From NCBI RefSeq assembly GCF_018294505.1, contig NC_057810.1:200947238-201011237 (forward strand): a stretch of DNA of 64,000 nucleotides, given 5' to 3'. Below the pieces are notes generated by a model. It was not told the origin of the DNA. It was given only the letters and a program-made list of their open reading frames with translations, and ran no database searches. This stretch comes from Triticum aestivum. Lineage: Eukaryota > Streptophyta > Magnoliopsida > Poales > Poaceae. Shown here piece after piece: positions 44,509 through 55,682 of this stretch. Position 1 is the stretch's first letter; each line of letters starts with the position of its first letter. The position numbers and the translations under genes were made by a program.

Positions 44509-45470
44509 GTAGGTAAGAAAACGTTCTTGCTAAAACCCAATTGCAGCCACGTAAAAGATGCAACAACAATTAGAGGACGTCTAACTTGTTTTTGCAGCAA
44601 TTGTCATGTGATGTGATATGGCCAGAAGTTCTGATGAATGATGAATGATATATTGTGATGTATGAGATCATGTTCTTGTAATAGGAATCACGACTTGTAT
44701 GTAGATGAGTATGACAACCGGCAGGAGCCATAGGAGTTGTCTTTATTTTTGTATGACCTGCGTGTCATTGAAGAACGCCATGTAAATTACTTTACTTTAT
44801 TGCTAAACACGTTAGCCATAGAAGTAGAAGTAGTCGTTGGCGTGACAACTTCATGAAGACACGATGATGGAGATCATGGTGTCATGCCGGTGACGAAGAT
44901 GATCATGGAGCCCCGAAGATGGAGATCGAAGGAGCTATATGATATTGGCCATATCATGTCACTACTTTATATAATTGCATGTGATGTTTATTATGTTTAC
45001 TTAGAACGACGGTAGTAAATAATATGATCCCTTATAATAATTTCAAGAAAGTGTTCCCCCTAACTGTGCGCCATTGCTAAAGTTCGTCGTTTCAAAGCAC
45101 CACGTGATGATCGGGTGTGATAGATCCTTACGTTCACATACAACGGGTGTAAGACAGTTTTACACATGCAGAAACACTTAGGGTTAACTTGACGAGCCTA
45201 GCATGTACAGACATGGCCTCGGAACACAAGAGACCGAAAGGTCGAACATGAGTCGTATGGAAGATACGATCAACATGGAGATGTTCACCGATGATGACTA
45301 GTCCGTCTCACGTGATGATCGGACACGGCCTAGTCGACTCGGATCATGTAACGCTTAGATGACTAGAGGGATGTCAATCTGAGTGGGAGTTCATTAAATA
45401 ATTTGATTAGATGAACTTAATTATCATGAACTTAGTCTAAAGTCTTTGCAAAATATGTCTTGTAGATCAA
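44509..45470 (+). other. Leader of the Angela-type element, right of the CACTA insertion
   Basis: It starts with the second GTA target copy. Untranslated leader of the Copia element between PBS and gag; no gene or strong signal seen. Confidence 0.75.
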
Positions 45471-48400
45471 ATGGCCAACGCTCATGTCAACATGAACTTC
45501 AACGCGTTCCTAGAGAAAACCAAGCTGAAAGATGATGGCAGCAACTATTTGGACTGGGTCCGGAACCTGAGGATCATCCTCATAGCAGCCAAGAAAGATT
45601 ATGTCCTAGATGCACCGCTAGGTGAAGCACCCATCCCAGAGAACCAAGACGTTATGAACACTTGGCAATCACGTGCTGATGATTACTCCCTCGTTCAGTG
45701 CGGCATGCTTTATAGCTTAGAACCGGGGCTCCAAAAGCGTTTTGAGCGACACGGAGCATATGAGATGTTCGAGGAGCTGAAAATGGTTCTTCAAGCTCAT
45801 GCCCGGGTCGAGAGATATGAAGTCTCCAACAAGTTCTATAGTTGTAAGATGGAGGAAAACAGTTTTGTCAGTGAGCACATACTCAAAATGTCTGGGTTGC
45901 ACAACCGCCTGTCCCAGCTGGAGATCAACCTCCCAGACGAGGCGGTCATTGACAGAATCCTTCAGTCGCTCCCACCGAGCTACAAGAGCTTTGTGTTGAA
46001 CTACAATATGCAGGGGATGGTGAAGACCATTCCTGAATTATTTTCAATGCTGAAGTCAGCAGAGGTTGAAATCAAGAAAGAACATCAAGTGTTGATGGTC
46101 AATAATACCACTAAGTTCAAGAAGGGCAAGGGTAAGAAGAACTTCAAGAAGGACGGCAAAGATGTTGCCGCGCCGAGTAAGCCAGTTGCCGGGAAGAAGT
46201 CAAAGAATGGACCCAAGCCTGAGACTGAGTGCTTTTATTGCAAAGGGAAGGGTCACTGGAAGCGGAACTGGCCCAAATACTTAGTGGACAAGAAGGTCAG
46301 CAACACTAAAGGTATATGTGATATACATGTAATTGATGTGTACCTTACCAGTACTCGTAGTAACTCCTGGGTATTTGATACCGGTGCCGTTGCTCATATT
46401 TGTAACTCACAGCAGGAGCTGCGGAATAAGCGGAGACTGGCGAAGGACGAGGTGACGATGCGCGTCGGGAATGGTTCCAAGGTCGATGTGATCGCCGTCG
46501 GCACGCTACCTCTACATTTACCCACGGGATTAGTTATGAACCTCAATAATTGTTATTTAGTGCCAAGTTTGAGCATGAACATTGTATCTGGATCTCGTTT
46601 GATGCGAGATGGCTACTCATTTAAATCCGAGAATAATGGTTGTTCTATTTATATGAGAGATATGTTTTATGGTCATGCCCCGACTGTCAATGGTTTATTC
46701 TTAATGAATCTCGAACGTAATGTTACACATATTCATAGTGTGAATACCAAAAGATGTAAAGTTGATAACGATAGTCCCACATACTTGTGGCACTGCCGCC
46801 TTGGTCACATTGGTGTCAAGCGCATGAAGAAGTTCCATGCTGATGGACTTTTAGAGTCTCTCGATTATGAATTATTTGACACATGCGAACCATGCCTCAT
46901 GGGCAAAATGACCAAGACTCCGTTCTCCGGAACAATGGAGCGAGCAACCAACTTATTGGAAATCATACATACTGATGTGTGTGGTCCAATGAGCGTTGAG
47001 GCTCGCGGAGGATATCGTTCTGTTCTCACTCTCACTGATGACTTGAGTAGATATGGATATGTCTACTTGATGAAACACAAGTCTGAGACCTTTGAAAAGT
47101 TCAAGGAGTTTCAGAATGAAGTAGAGAATCAACGTGACCGAAAGATAAAATTCTTACGATCGGATCGTGGAGGAGAATATTTAAGTCACGAATTTGGTAC
47201 GCACTTAAGGAAATGTGGAATCGTTTCATAACTCACGCCGCCTGGAACACCTCAGCGTAACAGTGTGTCCGAACATCGTAATCGCACTCTATTGGATATG
47301 GTGCGATCTATGATGTCTCTTACACATTTACCGCTATCATTTTGGGGATACGCTCTAGAGACAGCTACATTCACTTTGAATAGGGCACCGTCTAAATCCG
47401 TTGAGACGACACTGTATGAATTATGGTTTGGGAAGAAACCTAAGCTGTCGTTTCTAAAAGTTTGGGGATGTGATGCTTATGTCAAGAAACTTCAACCTAA
47501 AAAGCTCGAACCCAAGTCGGAAAAATGCGTCTTCATAGGATACCCTAAGGAAACCATTGGGTATACCTTCTACTTAAGATCCGAGGGCAAGATCTTTGTT
47601 GCCAAGAACGGATCCTTTCTGGAAAAAGAGTTTCTCTCGAAAGGAGTAAGTGGGAGGAAAGTAGAACTCGATGAAGTACTACCTCTTGAACCGGAAAGTA
47701 GTGCAGCTCAGGAAAATGTTCCTGTGGTACCTACACCAACTGGAGAGGAAATTAATGATGATGATCAAGGTACTTCGGATCAAGTTGCTACTGAACTTCG
47801 TAGGTCCACAAGGACACGTTCCACACCAGTGGTATGGAAACCCCGTCCTGGAAATCATGTTGTTAGACAACGGTGAACCTTCGAACTATGAAGAAGCAAT
47901 GGCGGGCCCAGATTCCAACAAATGGCTTGAAGCCATGCAATCATAGATAGAATCCATGTATGAAAACAATGTATGGACTTTGACTGACTTGCCCGATGAT
48001 CAGCGAGCGATAGAAAACAAATGGATCTTTAAGAAGAAGACGGACGCGGATGGTAATGTCACCATCTATAAAGCTCGACTTGTCACTAAGGGTTATCGGC
48101 AAGTTCAAGGGATTGACTACAATGAGACTTTCTCTCCCGTAGCGAAGCTTAAGTCCGTCTGAATCATGTTAGCAATTGCCGCATACTATGATTATGAGAT
48201 ATGGCAGATGGACGTCAAAACGGCATTCCTTAACGGCTATCTTAAGGAAGAGCTGTATATGATGCAGCCGGAAGGTTTTGTCGATCCTAAGAATGCTAAC
48301 AAAGTATGCAAGCTCCAGCGATCCATTTATGGGCTGGTGCAAGCATCTCGAAGTTGGAACATTCGCTTTGATGAGATGATCAAAGCGTTTGGGTTTATGC

Positions 48401-49450
48401 AGACTTATGGAGAAGCCTGCGTTTACAAGAAAGTGAGTGGGAGCTATGTAGCATTTCTCATATTATATGTAGATGACATACTTTTGATGGGAAATGATAT
48501 AGAATTCTGGGACATCATTAAGGCCTACTTGAATTAAGTGTTTTTCAATGAAGGACCTTGGAGAAGCTGCTTACATATTAGGCATCAAAATCTATAGGGA
48601 TAGATCGAGACGCCTCATAGGTCTTTCACAAAGCACATACCTTGATAAGATTTTGAAGAAGTTCAAAATGGATCAGTCCAAGAAAGGGTTCTTGCCTGTA
48701 TTGCAAGGTGTGAGATTGAGATCGGCTCAATGCCCGACCACGACAAAAGATAAAGAAGAGATGAGTGTCATCCCCTATGCCTCAGCCATAGGATCTATTA
48801 TGTATGCCATGTTGTGTACCAGACCTAATGTAAACCTTGCCGTAAGTTTGGTAGGAAGGTACCAAAGTAATCCCGGCAAGGAACACTGGACAGCGGTCAA
48901 GAATATCCTGAAGTACCTGAAAAGGACAAAGGACATGTTTCTCGTTTATGAAGGTGATGAAGATCTCGTCGTAAAGGGTTACGTCGATGCTAGCTTCAAC
49001 ACAGATCTGGATGACTCTATGTCACAAATCGGATACGTGTATATGTTGAATGGTGGGGCAGTAAGCTGGTGCAGCTGCAAGCAGAGCGTCGTGGCGGGAT
49101 CTACATGTGAAGCGGAGTACATGGCAGCCTCGGAGGCAGCGCATGAAGCGATTTGGGTGAAGGAGTTCATCACCGACCTAGGAGTCATACCCAATGCGTC
49201 GGGGCCGATCAAACTTTTCTGTGACAACACTGTAGCTATTGCCCTTGCCAAGGAGCCCAGGTTTCACAAGAAGACCAGGCACATCAAGCGTCGTTTCAAC
49301 TCCATCCGTGAAAATGTTCAAGATGGAGACATAGATATTTGCAAAGTACATACGGATCTGAATGTCACAGATCCGTTGACTAAACCTCTTCCGCGAGCAA
49401 AACATGATCAACACCAGAACTCTATGGGTGTCCGATTCATCACAATGTAA
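45471..49450 (+). pseudogene. gag-pol: Angela-type gag-pol polyprotein, multiply broken
   Basis: The frame starts at ATG 45471. Order: Gag; zinc knuckle (46233-46274, CFYCKGKGHWKRNW, whose last Cys is Trp); protease (FDTGAVAHICNS, about 46374); integrase HHCC and core (about 46785-47330); RT with intact YVDD (48466-48477); RNase H (about 48980-49150). Lesions: TAA at 47229-47231, a frameshift between about 47830 and 47870, TAG at 47944-47946, TGA at 48160-48162, and TAA plus a frameshift around 48535-48547. The element can no longer make its own proteins. Confidence 0.92.
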
Positions 49451-49470
49451 CTAGATTATTGACTCTAGTG

Positions 49471-49482
49471 CAAGTGGGAGAC
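49471..49482 (+). promoter_or_regulatory. Polypurine tract of the Angela-type element
   Basis: CAAGTGGGAGAC directly precedes the 3' LTR; the same tract precedes the LTR at 62541. Confidence 0.9.
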
Positions 49483-51209
49483 TGTTGGAAATATGCCCTA
49501 GAGGCAATAATAAAAGGATTATTATTATATTTCCTTGTTCATGATAATTATCTTTTATTCACGCTATAATTTTATTATCCAGAAATCGTAATACACGTGT
49601 GAATACATAGACCACAATACGTCCCTAGTAAGCCTCTAGTTGACTAGCTCGTTGGTCAACAGATAGTCATGGTTTCCTGACTATGGACATTAGATGTCGT
49701 TGACAACGGGATCACATCATTAGGAGAATGATGTGATGGACAAGACCCAATCCTAAGCATAGCACAAGACCGTGTAGTTCGTTTTGCTAGAGCTTTTCCA
49801 ATGTCAAGTATCTTTTCCTTAGACCATGAGATCGTGTAACTCCCGGATACCGTAGGAGTGCTTTGGGTGTACCAAACATCACAACGTAACTGGGTGACTA
49901 TAAAGGTGCACTACAGGTATCTCCGAAAGTGTCTGTTGGGTTGACACGGATCAAGACTCGGATTTGTCACTCCGTATAACGGAGAGGTATCACTGGGCCC
50001 ACTCGGTAGTGCATCATCATAATGAGCTCAAAGTGACCAAGTGTCTGGTCACGGGATCATGCATTACGGTACGAGTAAAGTGACTTGCCGGCAACGAGAT
50101 TGAACGAGGTATTGGGATACCGACGATCAAATCTCGGGTAAGTAACATACCGTTTGACAAAGGGAATAGTATATGGGGTTGCTTGAATCCTCGACATCGT
50201 GGTTCATCCGATGAGATCATCGAGGAGTATGTGGGAGCCAACATGGGTATCCATATCCCGTTGTTGGTTATTGACCGGAGAGCCGTCTCGGTCATGTCTG
50301 CATGTCTCCTGAACCCGTAGGGTCTACACACTTAAGGTTCGGTGACGCTAGGGTTGTATGAATATGAGTATGCAGCAAACCTAATGTTGTTCGGAGTCCC
50401 GGATGAGATCCCGGACATCACGAGGAGTTTCGGAATGGCCCGAAGGTAAAGAATTATATATAGGAAGTGCTGTTTCGGCCATCGAGAAAATTTCGGGGTC
50501 ACCCGATATTGTACCGGGACCACCGGAAGGGTCCCGAGGGTCCACCGGGTGGGGCCACCTATCCCGGAGGGCCCCGTGGGCTGAAGTGGGAGGAGAACCA
50601 GCCACTAGTGGGCTGGTGCGCCCCCCCTTGGGCCCCCCTGCGCCTTGGGTTGGAAACCCTAGGTGGGGGGGGGGGCGCCCCACTTGCCTTGGGGGGCACT
50701 CCACCCCCCTGGCCGCCGCCCCCCTTGGGAGATTGGATCTCCCAGGGCCGGTGCCCTCCCCTGAGGGCCTATATAAAGGAGGGCAAGGGGGAGGGCAGCC
50801 GCACCTTGTGTCTTGGCGCCTCCGTCCCCCTGCTACACCTCGTCCTCCTCCCGCAGCAGCTTGGCGAAGCCCTGCCGGAGTTCTGCTGCATCCACCACCA
50901 CGTCGTTGTGCTGCTGGATCATCATCAACCTCTCCTTCCCCCTTGCTGGATCAAGAAGGAGGAGACGTCATCCGCTCCATACGTGTGTTGAACGCGGAGG
51001 TGCTGTCCGTTCGGTACTTGGTCATCGATGATTTGGATCACGGCGAGTACGACTCCATCATCACCGTTCTCTTGAACGCTTCCGCACGCGATCTACAAGT
51101 GGTATGTAGATGCAATCTCTCTCCTATGACTCGTTGCTTAGATGAACTCATAGATGGATCTTAGTGAAACCGTAGGAAAATTTTTAATTTTCTACAACGT
51201 TCCCCAACA
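49483..51209 (+). repeat. 3' LTR of the Angela-type element
   Basis: 1727 bp, TG...CA, same length as the 5' LTR but with visible point differences, for example several in the first 100 bases. A run of nine or more G lies near 50664-50674. TATA box CTATATAAAG at about 50769-50778. Confidence 0.95.
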
Positions 51210-51974
51210 GCTCGTTCCATCGCCATCTGGGTGTTCTCAGCATTAAGATATCCTTAGCTTGAGCTATCTCGTTGCGTTACGTCGCAACGTCCATGTTATG
51301 TTGCGCTTGGTTCGTCGGGGTTACCTCCACCGTCAACAACATTGCCAGAGCCTCCAATAGTTCAGATAAAACTTGAGCCGGTGGACGCACAGGGCATCCT
51401 ACCCCTGCTGCCGTAGTAGCCGCTAAACTGGAGATCATTGCTACGCAGTTGAAGAATTCTGCACCAGTTGCATACTGGCCATGAAGATTGCAGCCCGGTT
51501 TGGCGGCTCATAGGGGTCTGGAATACTGTCGCCATCGAAATAGCCCCCAAGCATGTCATCCTGCACTTGATACATGGAATTGGTCTCGCCGGTGGAGGAC
51601 TTATCGCCTGAGTAGACGACCATCTCTCCGCCAGACACAGATCCTCCCTCAAGATCCACTCCTTGAGTAAAGCCAATAAAGACACGCTTCGGGGCGGCTT
51701 GAATCTTGGCGGGTCGCGCGCGCTGAGCCGTCTCGACAATGTCGGTGTAGGTGTCGTGCTCAGCTTCCGACTTGCCGATCTTGCCGATGAAGACATGAAT
51801 CCCGCCGAAGGGGACCCGGTACCCGTACTCGATTGAGCCGGCCTCGGGGCCCCAGCATGCATCGTCGATGTAGAGCTTGCAGCGATGACTCTTAGTCATC
51901 CGCCCCACAACATATCCCTTGATCCCTGCGAAGTTGCCCTTCAAGAAGTCGAAACCACCATGTGATGGCCCCAC
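51210..51974 (-). pseudogene. gag: Gypsy gag N-terminal part (Tat-type), right of the Angela insertion
   Basis: The minus-strand frame of about 178 codons begins near 51974, just after the PBS region, and runs towards 51441 before a shift. It continues across 51210 into 39275. An N-terminal Gly-rich region contains GYRVPFGGIHVFIGKIG. Assigned by position and continuity. Confidence 0.65.
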
Positions 51975-52300
51975 GATGGGCGCCGACTATCGTGGACTTA
52001 ACATGGCAGATGCCCTAGCAAGAGGACTTAGGTGTGGAGCCATCGCCACTAGGTTAGCTTGAAGGGGTTAAACGGGACAAAGGACATAGAGAGTTTTACC
52101 CAGGTTCGGCCCCTCTCAACGAGGTAAAAGCCTACTCCTGCTTCAGGTTGTATTGCTTGGGTTTCGATTACCAGGGAGCGAATACGCTTGACCTAGTTCT
52201 CGATCTGTTGTTTTTTGAGTTAACCCGCCGCCGGGTCTCACCTTTATATACACAGGTTAAGGCCAGGAGGCTTACAGAGTCCCAGCCAGCTCACACAACG
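51975..52300 (-). repeat. PBS region and 5' LTR of the Tat-type Gypsy element (right edge uncertain)
   Basis: On the minus strand the PBS-like GGCGCCCATCGTGGGG (about 51971-51986) follows the LTR. A TATA box TATATAAAG (about 52243-52251) lies upstream. The outer end was not located; the start of a degenerate tandem repeat at 52329 limits it. Confidence 0.6.
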
Positions 52301-52328
52301 TGACCAGCAACTGGGAACAAAGTGTGAG

Positions 52329-52678
52329 AGCTAGTTTGAATCGACGGTTGACTTGCAACGGAGGAATAAGTAAGCCGTATTTGCGAGTCGATGCTGCACT
52401 TGCAATTGAGGTGGAAAATAAGTTGGGCCCAGTTGTGAGTCAAAGGGTGAACTTGTAAACTGGGACAAAAAAAGATCAACGAGCTCAGTTGCATGTCAAT
52501 GGCTGATATGCAATTAGGACAAAAAAAGGTTGATCCAATTGCGAGTCGGTTGTGGATTTACAACTTGGGTAAATAGGGGCTAGCTGAGCTGTGAGTTAAT
52601 AATTGACGGTAATTGGGTAAAAATGGTCGGGCCCAGTTGTGAGTCAAGGGTGTACTTGCAATTAGGGAAAAGGATCAA
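52329..52678. repeat. Degenerate tandem repeat, about seven units of 43-56 bp
   Basis: Units begin around 52329, 52372, 52425, 52481, 52532, 52582 and 52629. Each has a core CAGTTGTGAGTCAA...ACTTGCAATT...GGGACAAAAA. It lies at the border between the retrotransposon block and the gene island. Origin unknown. Confidence 0.75.
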
Positions 52679-52944
52679 GGGCGCGCGCGATGCAAATCAA
52701 AGTTTGCACGGCATTTACATTGAAGATCCCATGGTTAAGAAATTAGATGTGACATCTTTAAAAAACATCTAGATGTGACTTAGCAATATTTGAGTTGCAG
52801 CCCCACCTCCTTCGAAAATTCAAAACAAAAATGAATTTCAAAACTTTGCGGTGTGTTATGCCAATGCTGGTCTAAATCGATCGTACTACCAATGCTGGTC
52901 TAAATGCGGAATGCCGTCCAATACATGCAGCCCCTTAAATACCA
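52679..52944. other. Intergenic sequence upstream of the DUF2828-like gene
   Basis: No reading frame or repeat recognised apart from a short CG repeat near 52680-52690 and a duplicated CCAATGCTGGTCTAAAT (about 52861 and 52890). Confidence 0.5.
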
Positions 52945-53181
52945 CTCTCTCCGTTCCAAAATATAGCGCGTCCTCGGTTTCCGTGCTTCAACTTTGACCA
53001 TTAATTTAATCAACAAGACCGACTGCGGCGGGCGAAAAAATTATACCAATGAATTCGTATTCAAAAAAAGTTTTAAATTATATAATTTTTGATCCCGCCG
53101 CAGTCGGTCTCGTGGGTTAAATTTATGGTCAAAGTTGAACCTCGAAAAACGTGAGCGCGCTATATTTTGGAACGGAGGGAG
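52945..53181. mobile_element. Stowaway-like MITE, 237 bp
   Basis: Inverted ends CTCTCTCCGTTCCAAAATAT / ATATTTTGGAACGGAGGGAG and inner complementary arms (GACCGACTGCGGCGGG / CCCGCCGCAGTCGGTC) form a long hairpin. TA follows the right end (53182-53183); the left flank reads CA, so the TSD has decayed. It lies about 0.3 kb upstream of the gene start. Confidence 0.85.
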
Positions 53182-53396
53182 TACGAGGAACCTGCTGCAG
53201 TTGCCTTGGTATTAGAGTTCTTGTCTAGGGGACTTTTAAACCCGGACGGAGGTAGTAGGTTCGTGCCACATTTCGTTGGTCCACACAACGCAACAGAATA
53301 GAGTACGGATTACGTCTTCGTCCAAAGGATAGGAACTGCGATCTCCAAGCAGTCCTCGCCTTCGTCGTCAAAATCGGCAGCTGGGCCGCCGTGGCC

Positions 53397-53501
53397 ATGG
53401 ACGGGCACGATGGCACTCTCCTTGCCTGCCACGAAACCTCACACCATATATTTCCGAGCCTGCACCCTTTCCGGTTCAAACTGTCTGGCCTCGATGCCTG
53501 A
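53397..53501 (+). other. Possible upstream ORF overlapping the DUF2828 gene start
   Basis: ATG 53397 opens 34 codons in another frame, ending TGA 53499-53501, which overlaps the proposed main ATG at 53494 (ATGCCTGA). If the transcript includes it, it could reduce translation or favour reinitiation. Transcription start unknown. Confidence 0.35.
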
Positions 53502-55452
53502 CACCGCGGACTACCGACTACTCGGGCCGCCGGAGGCTCGCCATGCCGCGATGATCACGGTGGCGGCGCTGACCGACGAGGCGTCCTCTGGCCCGAAAGA
53601 TTGGAGCGTGAAGAGGGAGAGTGACGCGCTGGGGCCAGCGGGGAAGACGCGCACGAAGAAACGGTCGCCGACGTTCCTGTGCTCGGGGGACCCCTGCCTC
53701 GACTTCTTCCGCGTGTTGCCCGCCACGCCGGCCGCCACCGTGGCCAGGCTCCTCGCTGCCGCGTGGGTCGCCGACCCGTCCACCGCGCTCCGCCTGGTCG
53801 CCAACCTCCGCGGCGTGCGGGGCTCCGGCAAGTCCGACCGCGAAAGCTTCTACGCCGCCGCGCTCTGGCTCCACGCCCGCCACCCCGCCACGCTCGCGCG
53901 CAACGCCGCCTCCGTCGCCGCCTTCGGCTACCTCAAGGATCTCCCCGAGCTGCTCCACTGGATCGTGCGCGGCGGCCTCTCCAACAAAGCAGAAAGGAGG
54001 ACGGCCCTCCTTGCCACCGGCCGCCGCGGCCCCTTTGGCCTCGGGCGCTACCGCAACTCACTCGGGCGCACCCGCAACTTCCGCAAGCGCAGGCCGCGCC
54101 CCAAGGTGGACCGTGCTGCGCGCGTCGGCACGGCGGAGGAGCGCCTCGCGGCAAAGCTGCGGCACGACCGGGAGCTCTCGGCTGCGGCGGCCGTGTCGCG
54201 CCGGAGCAAGAGGGTGGGTACCGCTGCGACGGCGATTCGGCGTTACCGATGCGACCCCACGTACCGGTTCCTGCACGACCGTACGGCCGACCTGTTCGCC
54301 AGCCTCCTCGTGGAGGACATGCGCAAGCTCGCCAACGACGACGTCCGGGAGCTCTCGCTCGCGGCGAAGTGGTGCCCGTCGCTAGGCTCGTCGTACGACC
54401 GCTCCACTCTCCTCTGCGAGGCCGTCGCGCGACGCCTCTTCCCCAGGGGCTCGTCGCCAGAGCTCGCGGATGATCTCCCCGACGAACCTTACGCTTATCG
54501 TGCGCGCGAGCGCCTCCGTAGGACGGCGCTCGTGCCGCTCCGCCGCGCGCTACAGCTCCCCGAGGTCTTCATGTCGGCGCGGGCGTGGGAGTCCGTCGTG
54601 TACACGCGCGTGGCCTCGGTGGCCATGAAGAACTACCAGGCCGTCTTCCTCAAGCACGACGCCGAGCGCTTCAACGCTTACCTCGCCGATGTCAAGTCCA
54701 GCAAGAAGCGGATCGCTGCGGGCGCGCTGCTCCCTCACCAGATCATCGAGTCCCTCGGCGAGGACGGCGACGGTGCCGGCACCGGCGTGGCCGACATGCA
54801 GTGGCGGCGCATGGTCGACGACATGCGCGCCCTCGGCAAGCTCACCAACTGCTTGGCCGTGTGCGACGTGTCCGGCAGCATGTCCGGCCTGCCCATGGAC
54901 GTCTGCGTCGCGCTCGGCCTCCTCGTGTCCGAGCTCACGGACGACCCGTGGAGCGGCCGCGTGATCACCTTCAGCGAGCGCCCGGAGATCCACTTGATCA
55001 CCGGCGACACCCTCTCCGAGAAGGTGGGCTTCATGCGCGCCATGGACTGGGGCATGAACACAAACTTCCAGGCGGTGTTCGACAAGATCCTCGAGGTGGC
55101 CGTGGGCGCCGGCCTGCCGCCGGAGAGGATGGTAAGGCGGGTGTTCGTGTTCAGCGACATGGAGTTCGACCAGGCATCGGCTCATCCGTGGGAGACAGAC
55201 TACGAGGCGATCGTGAGGAAGTTCTCGGAAGCCGGCTACGGCTCGGCCGTGCCAGAGATAGTGTTCTGGAACCTGGCGTACTCCAAGGCCGTGCCGGTGA
55301 TGTCCGGCCAGAAAGGGGTGGCGCTGGTGAGCGGGTTCTCCAAGAACTTGCTCAAGCTGTTCCTCGACGGCGGCGGCATCGTCACCCCGAGGACCATCAT
55401 GGAGAAGGCCATCGTCGGCCCGGAGTACGACAAGCTCACCGTTTTCGATTGA
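53494..55452 (+). CDS. DUF2828-family protein with C-terminal von Willebrand A-like domain
   Basis: A single exon encoding 652 residues from ATG 53494; an in-frame ATG at 53410 would add 28 residues. I prefer 53494 because the conserved plant N-terminus (LLGPPE) follows at once. The family is related by name to Mimivirus protein L728; function is unknown. The N-terminal two thirds is mostly helical and Arg-rich. The C-terminal third holds a vWA-like fold with a MIDAS motif CDVSGSMSG (Asp codon 54865-54867), VFVFSDMEFD (about 55141) and ALVSGFSKNLLKLFLDGG (about 55320). The combination of helical repeats and DxSGS vWA recalls Ro60/TROVE RNA-binding proteins; that is an inference. Codons are GC-rich, typical of intronless grass genes. 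It faces the PAQR gene with 230 bp between stops. Confidence 0.9.
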   Translation: MPDTADYRLLGPPEARHAAMITVAALTDEASSGPKDWSVKRESDALGPAGKTRTKKRSPTFLCSGDPCLDFFRVLPATPAATVARLLAAAWVADPSTALRLVANLRGVRGSGKSDRESFYAAALWLHARHPATLARNAASVAAFGYLKDLPELLHWIVRGGLSNKAERRTALLATGRRGPFGLGRYRNSLGRTRNFRKRRPRPKVDRAARVGTAEERLAAKLRHDRELSAAAAVSRRSKRVGTAATAIRRYRCDPTYRFLHDRTADLFASLLVEDMRKLANDDVRELSLAAKWCPSLGSSYDRSTLLCEAVARRLFPRGSSPELADDLPDEPYAYRARERLRRTALVPLRRALQLPEVFMSARAWESVVYTRVASVAMKNYQAVFLKHDAERFNAYLADVKSSKKRIAAGALLPHQIIESLGEDGDGAGTGVADMQWRRMVDDMRALGKLTNCLAVCDVSGSMSGLPMDVCVALGLLVSELTDDPWSGRVITFSERPEIHLITGDTLSEKVGFMRAMDWGMNTNFQAVFDKILEVAVGAGLPPERMVRRVFVFSDMEFDQASAHPWETDYEAIVRKFSEAGYGSAVPEIVFWNLAYSKAVPVMSGQKGVALVSGFSKNLLKLFLDGGGIVTPRTIMEKAIVGPEYDKLTVFD

Positions 55453-55682
55453 AGAAGACAGCGGCAAAACAAAAACTTCCATATGTATGAAGCTGTATGG
55501 ACTAAAAAGCGGCGCAATCTCATCAACTGTATTGCATTTGCATATGTGAAATCACAAGTTCACACGCTGCCACTAAATTAAGAACATTGCTACTACTAGC
55601 TCACTACTAATACATTCGAATCGTCCAATGATTCTCGAATGACACCGGTCACAATTTCTTGTTCCAAGTTCCAGCAAGCCGC
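55453..55682. other. Shared 3' region of two convergent genes
   Basis: The 230 bp between the two stop codons must hold both 3' UTRs or be overlapped by them. AATAAA-like signals are not clear. Nothing else seen. Confidence 0.6.

Larger units (their letters stand above)
39276..51209 (+). mobile_element. Angela/WIS/BARE-type Copia retrotransposon, full length
   Basis: Two 1727-bp LTRs (39276-41002, 49483-51209) flank a gag-pol interior with a PBS and a PPT. Flanking 5-bp sequences are GCTCA (39271-39275) and GCTCG (51210-51214), one mismatch. A CACTA transposon (41317-44508) is inserted in its leader. The polyprotein is broken. It lies in the gag of the Tat Gypsy element, whose reading frame resumes on either side. 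Confidence 0.95.
31436..52300 (-). mobile_element. Tat-lineage Gypsy element, heavily interrupted
   Basis: On the minus strand the order is LTR (about 52300-51988), PBS, gag, protease, RT, RNase H, second RNase H, integrase, then a G-rich PPT (TTGGGGGC) at 31436-31444. It is interrupted by the Angela element (39276-51209) and a solo LTR (35456-37157). The Fatima-like element sits at its PPT, so its 3' LTR lies outside the window to the left. The additional RNase H domain between RT/RNase H and integrase is diagnostic of the Tat branch. The right LTR edge is not well defined. Confidence 0.8.

Noticed and set aside
53511..55482. Several long open frames overlapping the DUF2828 gene in other frames and on the minus strand
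   Set aside because: They are composition artefacts of GC-rich codons; only the 53494 frame has family motifs.
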